Positions 54,238 to 62,337 of a stretch of DNA of 64,000 nucleotides are shown piece by piece. Source of the stretch: Terriglobia bacterium (GTDB lineage Bacteria > Acidobacteriota > Terriglobia > Terriglobales > Acidobacteriaceae); contig JAIQFP010000020.1 of NCBI GenBank assembly GCA_020073165.1, positions 59,102 through 123,101 on the forward strand. The letters run 5' to 3'. Below the pieces are notes generated by a model, which searched no databases, was not told where the DNA came from, and worked only from the letters and a program-made list of their open reading frames with translations. The position numbers and the translations under genes are program-made. Within the stretch, counting starts at the first letter, position 1. The number at the start of each line of letters is the position of its first letter.

Positions 54238-55266
54238 AGCCACAATCAACCCCGTAATCATCAAATTGGCAATGGCCAGCGGCAGCAGGACCTTCCAGCC
54301 AAACGCCATCAGTTGGTCATAGCGAAAGCGCGGCAACGTGCCGCGCACCCAGATGTACACAAACAGAAAGCCGAAGATCCGTAACGCAAACCAGAACAGC
54401 GGCAGGATGGCCTGCAACCACGCCGGACCGAACAGCGGCCCATGCCATCCGCCCAGAAACAGCAACGACGCCAGGCAGGCCACCGTGATCATGTTGGCGT
54501 ACTCCGCCATGAAGAACATGGCAAACTTCATGGCGCTGTACTCGGTGTGGTACCCCGCCACCAGCTCCGTTTCCGCCTCGGGCAAGTCGAAGGGAATGCG
54601 GTTGGTTTCTGCGAACGCCGCCGTCAGATAAATAAAGAACGCAAAGATCTGTCCCTGAAAAATATTCCAGCGTGGGATGACATGCCAGTAGGCGCCGCCT
54701 TGCGCGTCCACAATGTCCCGCAGGCTGAAGCTTCCTGCCATGATCAGCACCCCGATGAGAGACAGTCCGAGCGACACCTCATAGCTCACCATTTGCGCGC
54801 TGGCCCGCAGGCCACCGAGCAGGGAGTACTTGCTGTTCGACGACCAACCCGCCAGGGCTACGCCATACACGCCCATCGAAGTGATGCCCAGCACGATCAG
54901 CAATCCCATGTTGACGTCGGTGATTTGCAGCGGAGTGTGAATTCCGCCCACCGTAACCCAGTTGCCCACCGGGATGACCGCGATCGAGGTCAGGGCAAAG
55001 ATCAGGGAGATCATCGGGGCCGCGATGTACAGCGGTCTGTACACGTGCGGCGAGGTCAGATCTTCCTTGAAGATGAATTTGACGCCGTCGGCCAGCGGCT
55101 GCAGCAGGCCAAATGGTCCCACGCGCGTCGGGCCCCAGCGATTCTGGATGTGGCCCACCACCTTGCGCTCCAGCCATACCGTGTAGGCCACGGCCGTGAG
55201 CAGCACGATGAGCGCGATCACAATCTTGATGATCGAAATGAGGACAAACGTTCCAACGCTTAACAA
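54226..55266 (-). CDS. nuoH: NADH-quinone oxidoreductase subunit H
   Basis: A 346-residue, eight-helix subunit at the junction of the two arms, lining the quinone chamber. Signatures are WLERKVVGHIQNRWGPTRVGPFGLLQPLADG (in part), RASAQMVSYEVSLGLSLIGV, AFAETNRIPFDLPEAETELV and RGTLPRFRYDQLM. The last codons overlap the repeat block before nuoJ. Confidence 0.97.
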   Translation of the reverse strand: MLSVGTFVLISIIKIVIALIVLLTAVAYTVWLERKVVGHIQNRWGPTRVGPFGLLQPLADGVKFIFKEDLTSPHVYRPLYIAAPMISLIFALTSIAVIPVGNWVTVGGIHTPLQITDVNMGLLIVLGITSMGVYGVALAGWSSNSKYSLLGGLRASAQMVSYEVSLGLSLIGVLIMAGSFSLRDIVDAQGGAYWHVIPRWNIFQGQIFAFFIYLTAAFAETNRIPFDLPEAETELVAGYHTEYSAMKFAMFFMAEYANMITVACLASLLFLGGWHGPLFGPAWLQAILPLFWFALRIFGFLFVYIWVRGTLPRFRYDQLMAFGWKVLLPLAIANLMITGLIVALKS

Positions 55267-55289
55267 TGCCAGTCTCTTTCCAAACTCCT

Positions 55290-55330
55290 ATGTGGGCGCG
55301 GGCGACTCGCCCGCGCTGGACAGGCCACCG
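55290..55330. repeat. Palindrome between nuoG and nuoH
   Basis: gcgggcgactcgcccgc forms a 7-bp stem preceded by gtgggc, similar to the units at 33285 and 51914. It sits in the nuoG-nuoH gap. Confidence 0.6.
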
Positions 55331-55341
55331 CGCCCAAGCCC

Positions 55342-57705
55342 TCAGTCCGCGGCCACGTCCGTTTCCGCGGACTCTTTGTGATGGTTCTCGATGACTGAAT
55401 TCAGAGTACGGGAATAACGTCCCAACGTTCCGGAACTGAAAAGATCGTCCTGCGCCGGCACAATTAGTTCCGGATTCTGCAAGGCGCCTGTCCCGCTCCC
55501 CGCCAAAGTCGTGTGCTGCTCATTGCCCGCCAGCAGATTCATGCGGGACACGTCGTATCCTGGTACCAGCCGCTGGATCTCGTCCAGGATGGCCATCGGA
55601 TCAAACGGACTCATCTGGGGCTCGAGCCCCTGGGCTTGCAGCCAGACCGCATGCCGGTCGGCTTCGCCCGACTGCGCGCCGCGCGACTGCCCCATGTCGA
55701 AATGCGCTCCCCGGCCGAAGGGTACCAACTTGCGCAGGTCAAAGCCCATGGCGTCGGCGATCCGCACGATCATCTCGAAATCGCTCTTGGTACCGGTGAC
55801 CTCGCCAGCCTTCTTCACCAGTTGCAGGTCGCCGCAGGTGTTGGTGAATGTGCCCGACTTCTCATAGGCGTTGGCTGCAGGCAGAACCACGTCGGCCATC
55901 ACGGCGGTTTCGGTCAGGAACATGTCTTGCACCACCACAAAGCTGTGCGAGAACGCGTAAGGATCAATCCCAAAGCGCCCGATCGGATTCGCACCCACCA
56001 AGTAGCACGCTCTCAACGCTCCGGCCTTGGCGCTCTCGACCATCTCGGGGAAAGTCAGCCCGCGTGCCTCAGGCACTCCACCCCATTCCTCGTGAAACTT
56101 GCCTGCGTCGGTCACGCGGTGATAGCCGGGAAGCAGGTCGGGATAGAGACCCATATCGGCGGCGCCGCGCGAGTTGGCGTAGTCGGCCAGGCAGAGGACC
56201 TTCGCACCGGGAATCGCTGAGGCGAACTTCACCACCGAAGTAATGTTGTTGCCGCGGATTTCCGATCCGAAGATGATGACCAGGTTGGCTTCACCGCGCA
56301 GCTTCTCGCGCAGCGCAATGCAGGAGTCGCGGGTTGTCTTCTCGTTCAGCAGGGCGTCAACAGCGGAATCGTCGCCGGCTAAGAATGCTGCCAGCTTGCC
56401 CTCGCCACCCGCGGGAATCTGGCTGAAACTTGCTGCCTGCCGTCGCAGCTTGATGGGCTGCGAATTGACAACGTACAGCCGCGCCCGATGCAGGCGCACA
56501 TTGTTCCGCATCTGCCAGGCCAGCAGCGGATGCTGCTCGGTGGGGTTGTTCCCAATCAGCAGCATGGCAGGAGCATGGAACACGTCGCGCATCGAAGCCG
56601 TCATCTCCGGCTTGCCGCTCAATGCCGCCGCCAGGGCAGGGAAGTCCGCCGTCCGATGATGGTCAATGTTATTGGTCCCCAGCACTACCCGGGCGAACTT
56701 TTGCAGCAGGTAATTGTCTTCGTTGGTGGTGCGAGTCGAACCGACCACGCCGATCGCCTGCCCGCCGTGCTTCCCGCGGACCTCGGCAAAACGCTTCCCA
56801 ATCAGCTCAAACGCCTCTTCCCAGGTGGCGGGCGTCAGGCGGCCATCCTTGCGAATCAGCGGTTGGGTGAGGCGTTCCTCGTGGTGCGCAAAATCGAAGG
56901 CGTAGCGCCCCTTGATGCAGAGGAAGTCGCCATTGATCCCGCTCTTGTCGCGGTTGTCGCCGCGCACAATCTCCATGCCTGTATCGCAACGGCGCACGCC
57001 CAGGGTGGTCTTGCAGCCGTCGGCGCAGTGGGTGCAGGTGGTGCCGACGTGCTTCATCTCCCAAGGCCGCGTCTTGTAGCGATAGGCGCCGGAAGTCAAC
57101 GCGCCCACCGGGCAGATGTCGATACACATGCCGCACTCTTCGCATTCCAGGTGATCGTCCTGGTTGGGTGCGATGATGGAACTGACGCCCCGGTTTTGCA
57201 CTCCCAGCGCCCAGACGTCCATGCCTTCGCCGCACACCCGAACGCAGCGGTAGCAGAGAATGCAGCGCGGCCGGTCGAAGTACACCACCGGCGACCACTG
57301 CTGCTCTTCTTTGTGGTTCTTGGCGTCAATGTACTTGGACTCGGCGGCGCCGTAGGAGAACGTCATGTCCTGCAGTTCGCACTCGCCGCCGGCGTCGCAG
57401 ACGGGGCAATCCAGGGGATGGTTGCCGAGGAGCATCTCGACCATGGACTTGCGCGCCTGGTGGACCTCTTCGGTGTCGGTAGTGACGCTCATGCCCTCGC
57501 TGATGACCGTGGTGCAGGCAGTCTGCAGCTTGGGCATCTTTTCGATCTTGACCAGGCACATGCGGCAAGCGCCCTGCAGCGACAAGTTGGGGTAATAGCA
57601 GAAGGAGGGCACTTCGATGCCCGCGCCCTTGCAGGCTTCAATCAAAAGCGTCCCAGCCGGAGCTGTGACCTTCTTGCCGTCCACCGTGATGTTTACTTCC
57701 GCCAT
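55342..57705 (-). CDS. nuoG: NADH-quinone oxidoreductase subunit G
   Basis: A 787-residue subunit with several iron-sulfur clusters. The N-terminal [2Fe-2S] domain has SFCYYPNLSLQGACRMC and TAC; the His-Cys cluster is HPLDCPVCDAGGECELQDM. Two [4Fe-4S] sites follow (CILCYRCVRVC and CEECGMCIDICPVGAL), then a molybdopterin-oxidoreductase-like part starting CTHCADGCKTT, which may hold the extra N7-type cluster. It begins three bases after nuoF. Confidence 0.96.
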   Translation of the reverse strand: MAEVNITVDGKKVTAPAGTLLIEACKGAGIEVPSFCYYPNLSLQGACRMCLVKIEKMPKLQTACTTVISEGMSVTTDTEEVHQARKSMVEMLLGNHPLDCPVCDAGGECELQDMTFSYGAAESKYIDAKNHKEEQQWSPVVYFDRPRCILCYRCVRVCGEGMDVWALGVQNRGVSSIIAPNQDDHLECEECGMCIDICPVGALTSGAYRYKTRPWEMKHVGTTCTHCADGCKTTLGVRRCDTGMEIVRGDNRDKSGINGDFLCIKGRYAFDFAHHEERLTQPLIRKDGRLTPATWEEAFELIGKRFAEVRGKHGGQAIGVVGSTRTTNEDNYLLQKFARVVLGTNNIDHHRTADFPALAAALSGKPEMTASMRDVFHAPAMLLIGNNPTEQHPLLAWQMRNNVRLHRARLYVVNSQPIKLRRQAASFSQIPAGGEGKLAAFLAGDDSAVDALLNEKTTRDSCIALREKLRGEANLVIIFGSEIRGNNITSVVKFASAIPGAKVLCLADYANSRGAADMGLYPDLLPGYHRVTDAGKFHEEWGGVPEARGLTFPEMVESAKAGALRACYLVGANPIGRFGIDPYAFSHSFVVVQDMFLTETAVMADVVLPAANAYEKSGTFTNTCGDLQLVKKAGEVTGTKSDFEMIVRIADAMGFDLRKLVPFGRGAHFDMGQSRGAQSGEADRHAVWLQAQGLEPQMSPFDPMAILDEIQRLVPGYDVSRMNLLAGNEQHTTLAGSGTGALQNPELIVPAQDDLFSSGTLGRYSRTLNSVIENHHKESAETDVAAD

Positions 57706-57708
57706 GAG

Positions 57709-59028
57709 TTACGCCATTACCGGTAGTTCTCGCACTGCGCCGGCTTTCTCAAACGGGCAAGGTCTTCCTTCCAGGTGGTCCTCAAATTCCTTCCTGAACT
57801 TCTTCACGATCGAAATTGTCGGCATCGCCGCCGCATCACCCAGCGGGCAGAACGTCCGCCCCAGCATGTTCTCCGCCAGGTATTGAATGTTGTCGATGTC
57901 CTTCTTAGTCCCGCCGCCGGCATGAAAACGGGTGAGCGTCTTCTTCAGCCAATCCGTACCTTCGCGGCAGGGAATGCACCAGCCGCAGCTCTCGTGCTGA
58001 TAAAACTTCATGATGCGCTGGGCAAATTTCACCATGCAGGTGGTGTCGTCCAGGATGACCACCCCGCCGGAACCCAGCATGGAGCCGGCTTTTGCCAGGC
58101 TGTCGAAGTCCATCCCGACGTCGATTTCCTCGGCAGTTAGCACCGGTGTGCTCGATCCTCCCGGCACCACTGCCTTCAGGTTTCGGCCATTGGAAATCCC
58201 TCCGCCCACGTCGTAGATCATCTTCCGCAAGTTGTATCCCAACGGCAGTTCATACACCCCGGGGCGATTCAGGTGTCCGCTCAAACAGAAGAGCCGCGTG
58301 CCGCCATTTTTCGGCGGTCCAAGACCCGCATACCAATCGGCTCCTCCCAGGATGATGTGCGGCACGCTCGCCAGGGTCTCAACGTTATTGATGATCGTTG
58401 GGCCGCCCCAGAGCCCGATTACGGCAGGGAAGGGAGGCCGGATGCGCGGAATACCGCGCTTGCCTTCCAGCGACTCCATCAGTGCCGATTCCTCGCCCAC
58501 TTCGTACGCCCCGGCGCCGCCGTGCCAGTAAACGTCGAAGTCATACCCACTCCCGAAGATGTTCTTGCCCAGGAACCCGCGCCCGTAGGCGTCCCGAATC
58601 GCCTTCTGCATAATCTCCGAGAGATAGCGATATTCACCGCGAATGTAAATGTATCCGACGTGGGCCTGCACCGAGAGCCCGGCGATCATCACACCTTCGA
58701 TCACCGAATGTGGATCGTGCTCCAAAATCAGCCGGTCCTTGCACGTCCCTGGCTCGCTCTCGTCCCCGTTGCACAACACGTATTTGGGTTTGGGCGATTG
58801 CTTGGGAACAAACGACCACTTCATCCCGGTATTGAATCCCGCGCCGCCGCGCCCGCGCAGGGCCGAGTTCTTGACCTCATTAATAACGGCGTCCGGCTGC
58901 ATGCCCAGCGCCTTCTGCACGGCCTTGTAGCCGTCCAGTTCCAGGTAGCGGTCCAGGCTGGTCGCACCTTTCCCAAAGCGCTTGGTGACAACCTTTACTT
59001 CGTCGGGATGGGAAACGAGTGATGCCAT
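57709..59028 (-). CDS. nuoF: NADH-quinone oxidoreductase subunit F
   Basis: A 439-residue NADH- and FMN-binding subunit. The dinucleotide site is LRGRGGAGFNTGMKW, with FMN contacts in CNGDESEPGTCKDR and GGGISNGRNLK-like regions. The [4Fe-4S] cluster N3 uses SCGWCIPCREGT and RTFCPLGD. It follows nuoE after a repeat-bearing gap of about 90 bases. Confidence 0.97.
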   Translation of the reverse strand: MASLVSHPDEVKVVTKRFGKGATSLDRYLELDGYKAVQKALGMQPDAVINEVKNSALRGRGGAGFNTGMKWSFVPKQSPKPKYVLCNGDESEPGTCKDRLILEHDPHSVIEGVMIAGLSVQAHVGYIYIRGEYRYLSEIMQKAIRDAYGRGFLGKNIFGSGYDFDVYWHGGAGAYEVGEESALMESLEGKRGIPRIRPPFPAVIGLWGGPTIINNVETLASVPHIILGGADWYAGLGPPKNGGTRLFCLSGHLNRPGVYELPLGYNLRKMIYDVGGGISNGRNLKAVVPGGSSTPVLTAEEIDVGMDFDSLAKAGSMLGSGGVVILDDTTCMVKFAQRIMKFYQHESCGWCIPCREGTDWLKKTLTRFHAGGGTKKDIDNIQYLAENMLGRTFCPLGDAAAMPTISIVKKFRKEFEDHLEGRPCPFEKAGAVRELPVMA

Positions 59029-59039
59029 GTTGATTGAAG

Positions 59040-59115
59040 AGTGCAGATTTCAGATTGCAGATTGAAAAACCAAGGCGCACTTCAATCTGAAATCTGAAAT
59101 CTACAATCTGAAATT
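59040..59115. repeat. 'cagatttcagattgcagatt' words between nuoE and nuoF
   Basis: Words gcagatttcagattgcag on the left face caatctgaaatctgaaatc on the right, giving an AT-rich inverted repeat inside the operon. Confidence 0.65.
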
Positions 59116-59116
59116 C

Positions 59117-59599
59117 CTACTGCGTTCCCTTCTTCTTGTACTCGTCCAACACCCTGTCCATCTTGTCCGGCGTCAGGTTTTCGTGAAAGTCGTAATTCAC
59201 CTGTGCGGCGGGCGCCCAACTGCAAGCGCCGATGCACTCCACCTCTTCCAGCGAGAACAGGCCGTCGGGCGTAGTGCCTTTGTGTCCGATGCCGAGTTTC
59301 TTTTCGCAATGCTCGAAGAGTTCGTCAGCGCCGCGCAGCATGCAGGCAATGTTGGTGCAGACCTGCACATTGAATTTGCCGCGCGGTTTGGTGGTCAGCA
59401 TCGAGTAGTAGCTGATCACGTTGCGCACCTCGAGATCGGTCAGGTCCAGGCGGCCAGCAAGTTCGTGGATAACTTCGTCGGACAAGAAGCCGATTTCATC
59501 TTGCGCGAACAGCAGAGTCGGGACCAGCACAGAGCGCTTGGTCGGATAATGCGTGAGCATCTCCGTGAAGCGTTGTTCGAATTGGTCCGAAAATTTCAC
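59117..59599 (-). CDS. nuoE: NADH-quinone oxidoreductase subunit E
   Basis: A 160-residue thioredoxin-like subunit with one [2Fe-2S] cluster (N1a): VCTNIACMLRG and VECIGACSWAP supply four cysteines. It begins at GTG 59599, overlapping the nuoD stop by four bases (GTGA). The longer frame upstream lies inside nuoD and is not used. Confidence 0.95.
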   Translation of the reverse strand: MKFSDQFEQRFTEMLTHYPTKRSVLVPTLLFAQDEIGFLSDEVIHELAGRLDLTDLEVRNVISYYSMLTTKPRGKFNVQVCTNIACMLRGADELFEHCEKKLGIGHKGTTPDGLFSLEEVECIGACSWAPAAQVNYDFHENLTPDKMDRVLDEYKKKGTQ

Positions 59600-60801
59600 C
59601 GATCGATTTCCCCCAGCACAATGTCGATGCTGCCGATCGCGGCCACCACGTCGGCAATCAGTCGTCCTTCGCACATCTTGGACAGCAATTGCAGGTTGGC
59701 CAAACATGCCGACCGCATGTGCACCCGGTACGGTTTGGCCGTCCCATCGCTCACCACGTAATAGCCCATCTCGCCACGCGGTGACTCGACCGCCTGGTAC
59801 ACCTCGCCTGCTGGCACGGCAAAGCCCTCGGTGATGATCTTGAAGTGGTAGATGAGGGCCTCCATCTGCGTCTTCATCTTCTCCCGGTCGGGGAGCACTA
59901 CCTTGGGCGCATCGGCTTTGATCGGGCCTTCCGGCATGCCGTCCAGCGCCTGCTGCACAATTCCGATGGATTCGCGCAGCTCCTGCACCCGGCAAATGTA
60001 CCGGGCGAACACGTCGCCATCCTGCGAGATCGGCACTTTGAACTTGAAGTTCTCGTAGCCCGAATAGGGCATATCGCGACGCAAATCAATATCCACGCCG
60101 CTTCCGCGGAGCGTCGGCCCACTCGCGCCCAGGGCGATGGCATCCTCCGCCGTGATCCGCGCCACGCCCTTGGTGCGCATGCCCCAGATCGGATTGCCGG
60201 TCAGCAGGTTCTCGTACTCGTCCACTCTCGCAGGAAAGCGGTTCGCAAACTCCCGCACGTAATCGAAGAAGCCCAGCGGCGGCTCCAGCGCCAGCCCACC
60301 GATACGGAAGTATGAGGTCATCATGCGCTGGCCGCTGACCATCTCGAACATACGCAGAATGTCCTCACGCTCGCGGAAGCAGTAGAGGAATACCGTCAGC
60401 GCGCCAATATCCATGGCGTGGGTTCCCAGCCAGACCAGGTGCGAGTTGATGCGGGTGAGTTCGTTCATCAACACCCGCATCCACTGCGCCTTGGGCGGAA
60501 TCTCCAGCCCGAGAAGCTTCTCCACCGCCAGCACGTAGCACAGGTTGTTGGTCAGCGGACAGAGGTAATCGATGCGGTCGGTGAGCGGTACCACCTGCTG
60601 GTAGAACTTGGCCTCGCAGGTTTTCTCGATGCCGGTGTGCAGATAGCCGATATCGGGCATGATCCGCACCACCGTCTCGCCGTCAATCTCCAGAATCACG
60701 CGCAACACGCCGTGGGTGGACGGATGCTGCGGCCCCATGTTCAGGATCATGGTGCGATCCTGCCCGGGCTCCAGGGAAGCGATGGGATTCATGTGGGCCA
60801 T
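59596..60801 (-). CDS. nuoD: NADH-quinone oxidoreductase subunit D
   Basis: A 401-residue subunit that forms the quinone site with NuoB. Signatures are NMGPQHPSTHGVLRV, DIGYLHTGIEKTCE, LMNELTRINSHLVWLGTHAMDIGA (in part) and ASGPTLRGSGVDIDLRRD. The C-terminus IGSIDIVLGEIDR is typical. The ATG at 60801 is two bases after the nuoC stop; the open frame upstream lies inside nuoC. Confidence 0.97.
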   Translation of the reverse strand: MAHMNPIASLEPGQDRTMILNMGPQHPSTHGVLRVILEIDGETVVRIMPDIGYLHTGIEKTCEAKFYQQVVPLTDRIDYLCPLTNNLCYVLAVEKLLGLEIPPKAQWMRVLMNELTRINSHLVWLGTHAMDIGALTVFLYCFREREDILRMFEMVSGQRMMTSYFRIGGLALEPPLGFFDYVREFANRFPARVDEYENLLTGNPIWGMRTKGVARITAEDAIALGASGPTLRGSGVDIDLRRDMPYSGYENFKFKVPISQDGDVFARYICRVQELRESIGIVQQALDGMPEGPIKADAPKVVLPDREKMKTQMEALIYHFKIITEGFAVPAGEVYQAVESPRGEMGYYVVSDGTAKPYRVHMRSACLANLQLLSKMCEGRLIADVVAAIGSIDIVLGEIDR

Positions 60802-60803
60802 GA

Positions 60804-61298
60804 CTAGCGGTAGCCCTCCACGGGATAGTCCTTGCGCAGGGGATGGCCTTCCCAGTCTTCCGGCATCAGCAAACGCCGCAGGTAGGGATGCCCGTTGAAG
60901 CGCACCCCGAACAGGTCGTACACCTCGCGTTCGAAGTAGTTCGCAGCCGGCCAAAGGGAAGTAAGCGACTCCACTGCCGGGCTGCTGCTGTTGAGCCGGA
61001 CCTTGAGCCGCACCCGCTCCTTCTTGGGGATGGAGAGCAGGTGGTATATGACTTCGAACCGCGGTTCCTGCGGATACCAGTCCACGCAGGTCACATCCGA
61101 AAGGAAATTGAACGGGCAACCAGGGTCATCGCGGAGCAGCACACAGGCCTCGCGGATGGAAGACCGGTCCACGTAGATGGTCATCTCGTCGCGGTCGAAC
61201 TTCGCCCCCTCGACGACCACACCTGCAGCCAGCAGCCGGGCCAGTGCGGGGTGTCCGCGCAGTTGTTCCAGGTCGGTGATGGCTGGGGCCAGCGGCAC
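60804..61298 (-). CDS. nuoC: NADH-quinone oxidoreductase subunit C
   Basis: A 164-residue 30-kDa-type subunit: NFLSDVTCVDWYPQEPRFEV, VESLTSLWPAANYFEREVYD and the family signature FGVRFNGHPYLRRLLMPEDW. The GTG start at 61298 shares a base with the nuoA stop (TAGTG), so nothing, including nuoB, can lie between A and C. It is not fused to nuoB or nuoD. Confidence 0.96.
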   Translation of the reverse strand: MPLAPAITDLEQLRGHPALARLLAAGVVVEGAKFDRDEMTIYVDRSSIREACVLLRDDPGCPFNFLSDVTCVDWYPQEPRFEVIYHLLSIPKKERVRLKVRLNSSSPAVESLTSLWPAANYFEREVYDLFGVRFNGHPYLRRLLMPEDWEGHPLRKDYPVEGYR

Positions 61299-61696
61299 TA
61301 GACTTCGCCTCTCCTGGCTGACGTAGCCTTGCCCCAGTCCAGGACACCCTTTTTCCAGACGTAGAAAAAACCCACCAAAACAATGCCGACGTACACCAGC
61401 ATCTCCCAGAAGCCGAACATTTTGAGCTGCCGCAGGACCACGGCCCAGGGATAGAGGAAGACAGCTTCCACATCGAATATGATGAACATCATGGCGACCA
61501 GGTAGAACTTGACCGAGAAACGCTGGCGGGCATCACCCACCGGCACCATCCCGCATTCGTAGGGAGAGAGCTTGGCGCGGGTGGGCTTGCGGTAACCGAT
61601 CAACCAGGACAACAAAACGATGGCAGAAGCCAGAGCACCCGCAAGCAGGAAGTGAATGAGTAACGGCAGGTAGCGGGCGAAGTAATTGTCCGGCAT
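61298..61696 (-). CDS. nuoA: NADH-quinone oxidoreductase subunit A
   Basis: A 132-residue, three-helix subunit, first in the operon. KLSPYECGMVPVGDARQRFSVKFYLVAMMFIIFDVEAVFLYPW (in part) is diagnostic, with the YECG cysteine loop near the quinone cavity. I chose the ATG at 61696; a TTG at 61723 would add nine residues. The leader from the promoter is about 40 bases and lacks a strong ribosome site. Confidence 0.94.
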   Translation of the reverse strand: MPDNYFARYLPLLIHFLLAGALASAIVLLSWLIGYRKPTRAKLSPYECGMVPVGDARQRFSVKFYLVAMMFIIFDVEAVFLYPWAVVLRQLKMFGFWEMLVYVGIVLVGFFYVWKKGVLDWGKATSARRGEV

Positions 61697-61741
61697 AGAG
61701 GAGCTATATATAATTCGCGCCAAGCACTGCTTAAACGTTCT

Positions 61742-61770
61742 AGATTAGAGTTCGCACTTGGTAGTGTCAA
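61742..61770 (-). promoter_or_regulatory. Sigma-70 promoter of the nuo operon
   Basis: On the minus strand a perfect TTGACA (61770-61765) and TAATCT (61747-61742) are exactly 17 bases apart, about 45 bases before nuoA. It is the best promoter match in the window. Confidence 0.82.
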
Positions 61771-61830
61771 GCGACCGGCGGGGCGTTTAACCGACGCGCA
61801 ACGTTTCCGCGGACTTGTGCAGCAAAGCGC

Positions 61831-62337
61831 ATGATTTTTGGCTTCAATACCGACGTGAAGCATGAGGACACCGTCTACCACGTGCAGAGCGAAGCGCGGG
61901 AAGGCGAGCTGTTGCTGCAGACCCAGGTGTTCGTCCGCGGCCGCTGCATCGGCAAGCGGGCCAGTTCCTACGCCGACAAAGCGGCGCAGGGCGGCTTCAC
62001 CGACCAGCAGAAGGAACAGGTTCTGCGCGACCAGCATCGCCTGGTGCTGGATTCCATCCGCGAGGGGCGGCTGGATTCGGTGCTTGACAAGCGCGACACC
62101 CCGGAGGCCCTGGCCGCCATCAAAGAGCTGGACCTGCAATGGCTCAATGCCGAGTCCGTCCACGCCGACCAGAATCTGACCATGCGCCTGCGCGTCACCG
62201 ACGGCGGCTCCGGGGTGCAAGGCGCCCGGCTAACCTTCTCTCATCGTTGCCTTCCATTTCTTGTTCTCTGTCTGGCTGAAAGTGCCTCTGCCCACCGGGC
62301 TGCTCATGTAGGAGGGAGGCATCGGATCCGTGCCTGA
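61831..62337 (+). pseudogene. Truncated conserved hypothetical gene joined to foreign sequence
   Basis: The frame gives 168 residues. Residues 1-134 look like a genuine acidobacterial conserved hypothetical: MIFGFNTDVKHEDTVYHVQS, LLLQTQVFVRGRCIGKRASS and LTMRLRVTDGGSGVQGARLT. From about 62234 the reading continues as FSHRCLPFLVLCLAES, which is the wrong frame of the tctB tail described next. Homologues probably continue with a further beta-rich domain. I read this as a broken gene at a junction, although the chimeric frame could still be expressed. The gene is divergent from nuoA. Confidence 0.65.
62234..62311 (+). pseudogene. C-terminal 25 codons of a tctB-like gene
   Basis: In the frame ending at TAG 62309-62311 the text PSLIVAFHFLFSVWLKVPLP continues TGLLM. 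This is the closing helix and VPLPxGLL ending of TctB, the small membrane subunit of tripartite tricarboxylate transporters. tctA follows after 18 bases, the normal tctB-tctA arrangement. The first ~85% of tctB is missing: an in-frame TAA at 62231 and the hypothetical gene lie there instead. Confidence 0.75.

Noticed and set aside
59596..61119. Long upstream extension of the nuoD frame (and similar for nuoE, nuoL, nuoM)
   Set aside because: The extra parts lie inside the preceding nuo gene on the same strand and look like shadow text. The overlapping or adjacent start codons give normal lengths.
61298..61300. nuoB hidden between nuoA and nuoC or fused to a neighbour
   Set aside because: The nuoA stop and nuoC start share a base, and neither protein contains the NuoB cysteine pattern.
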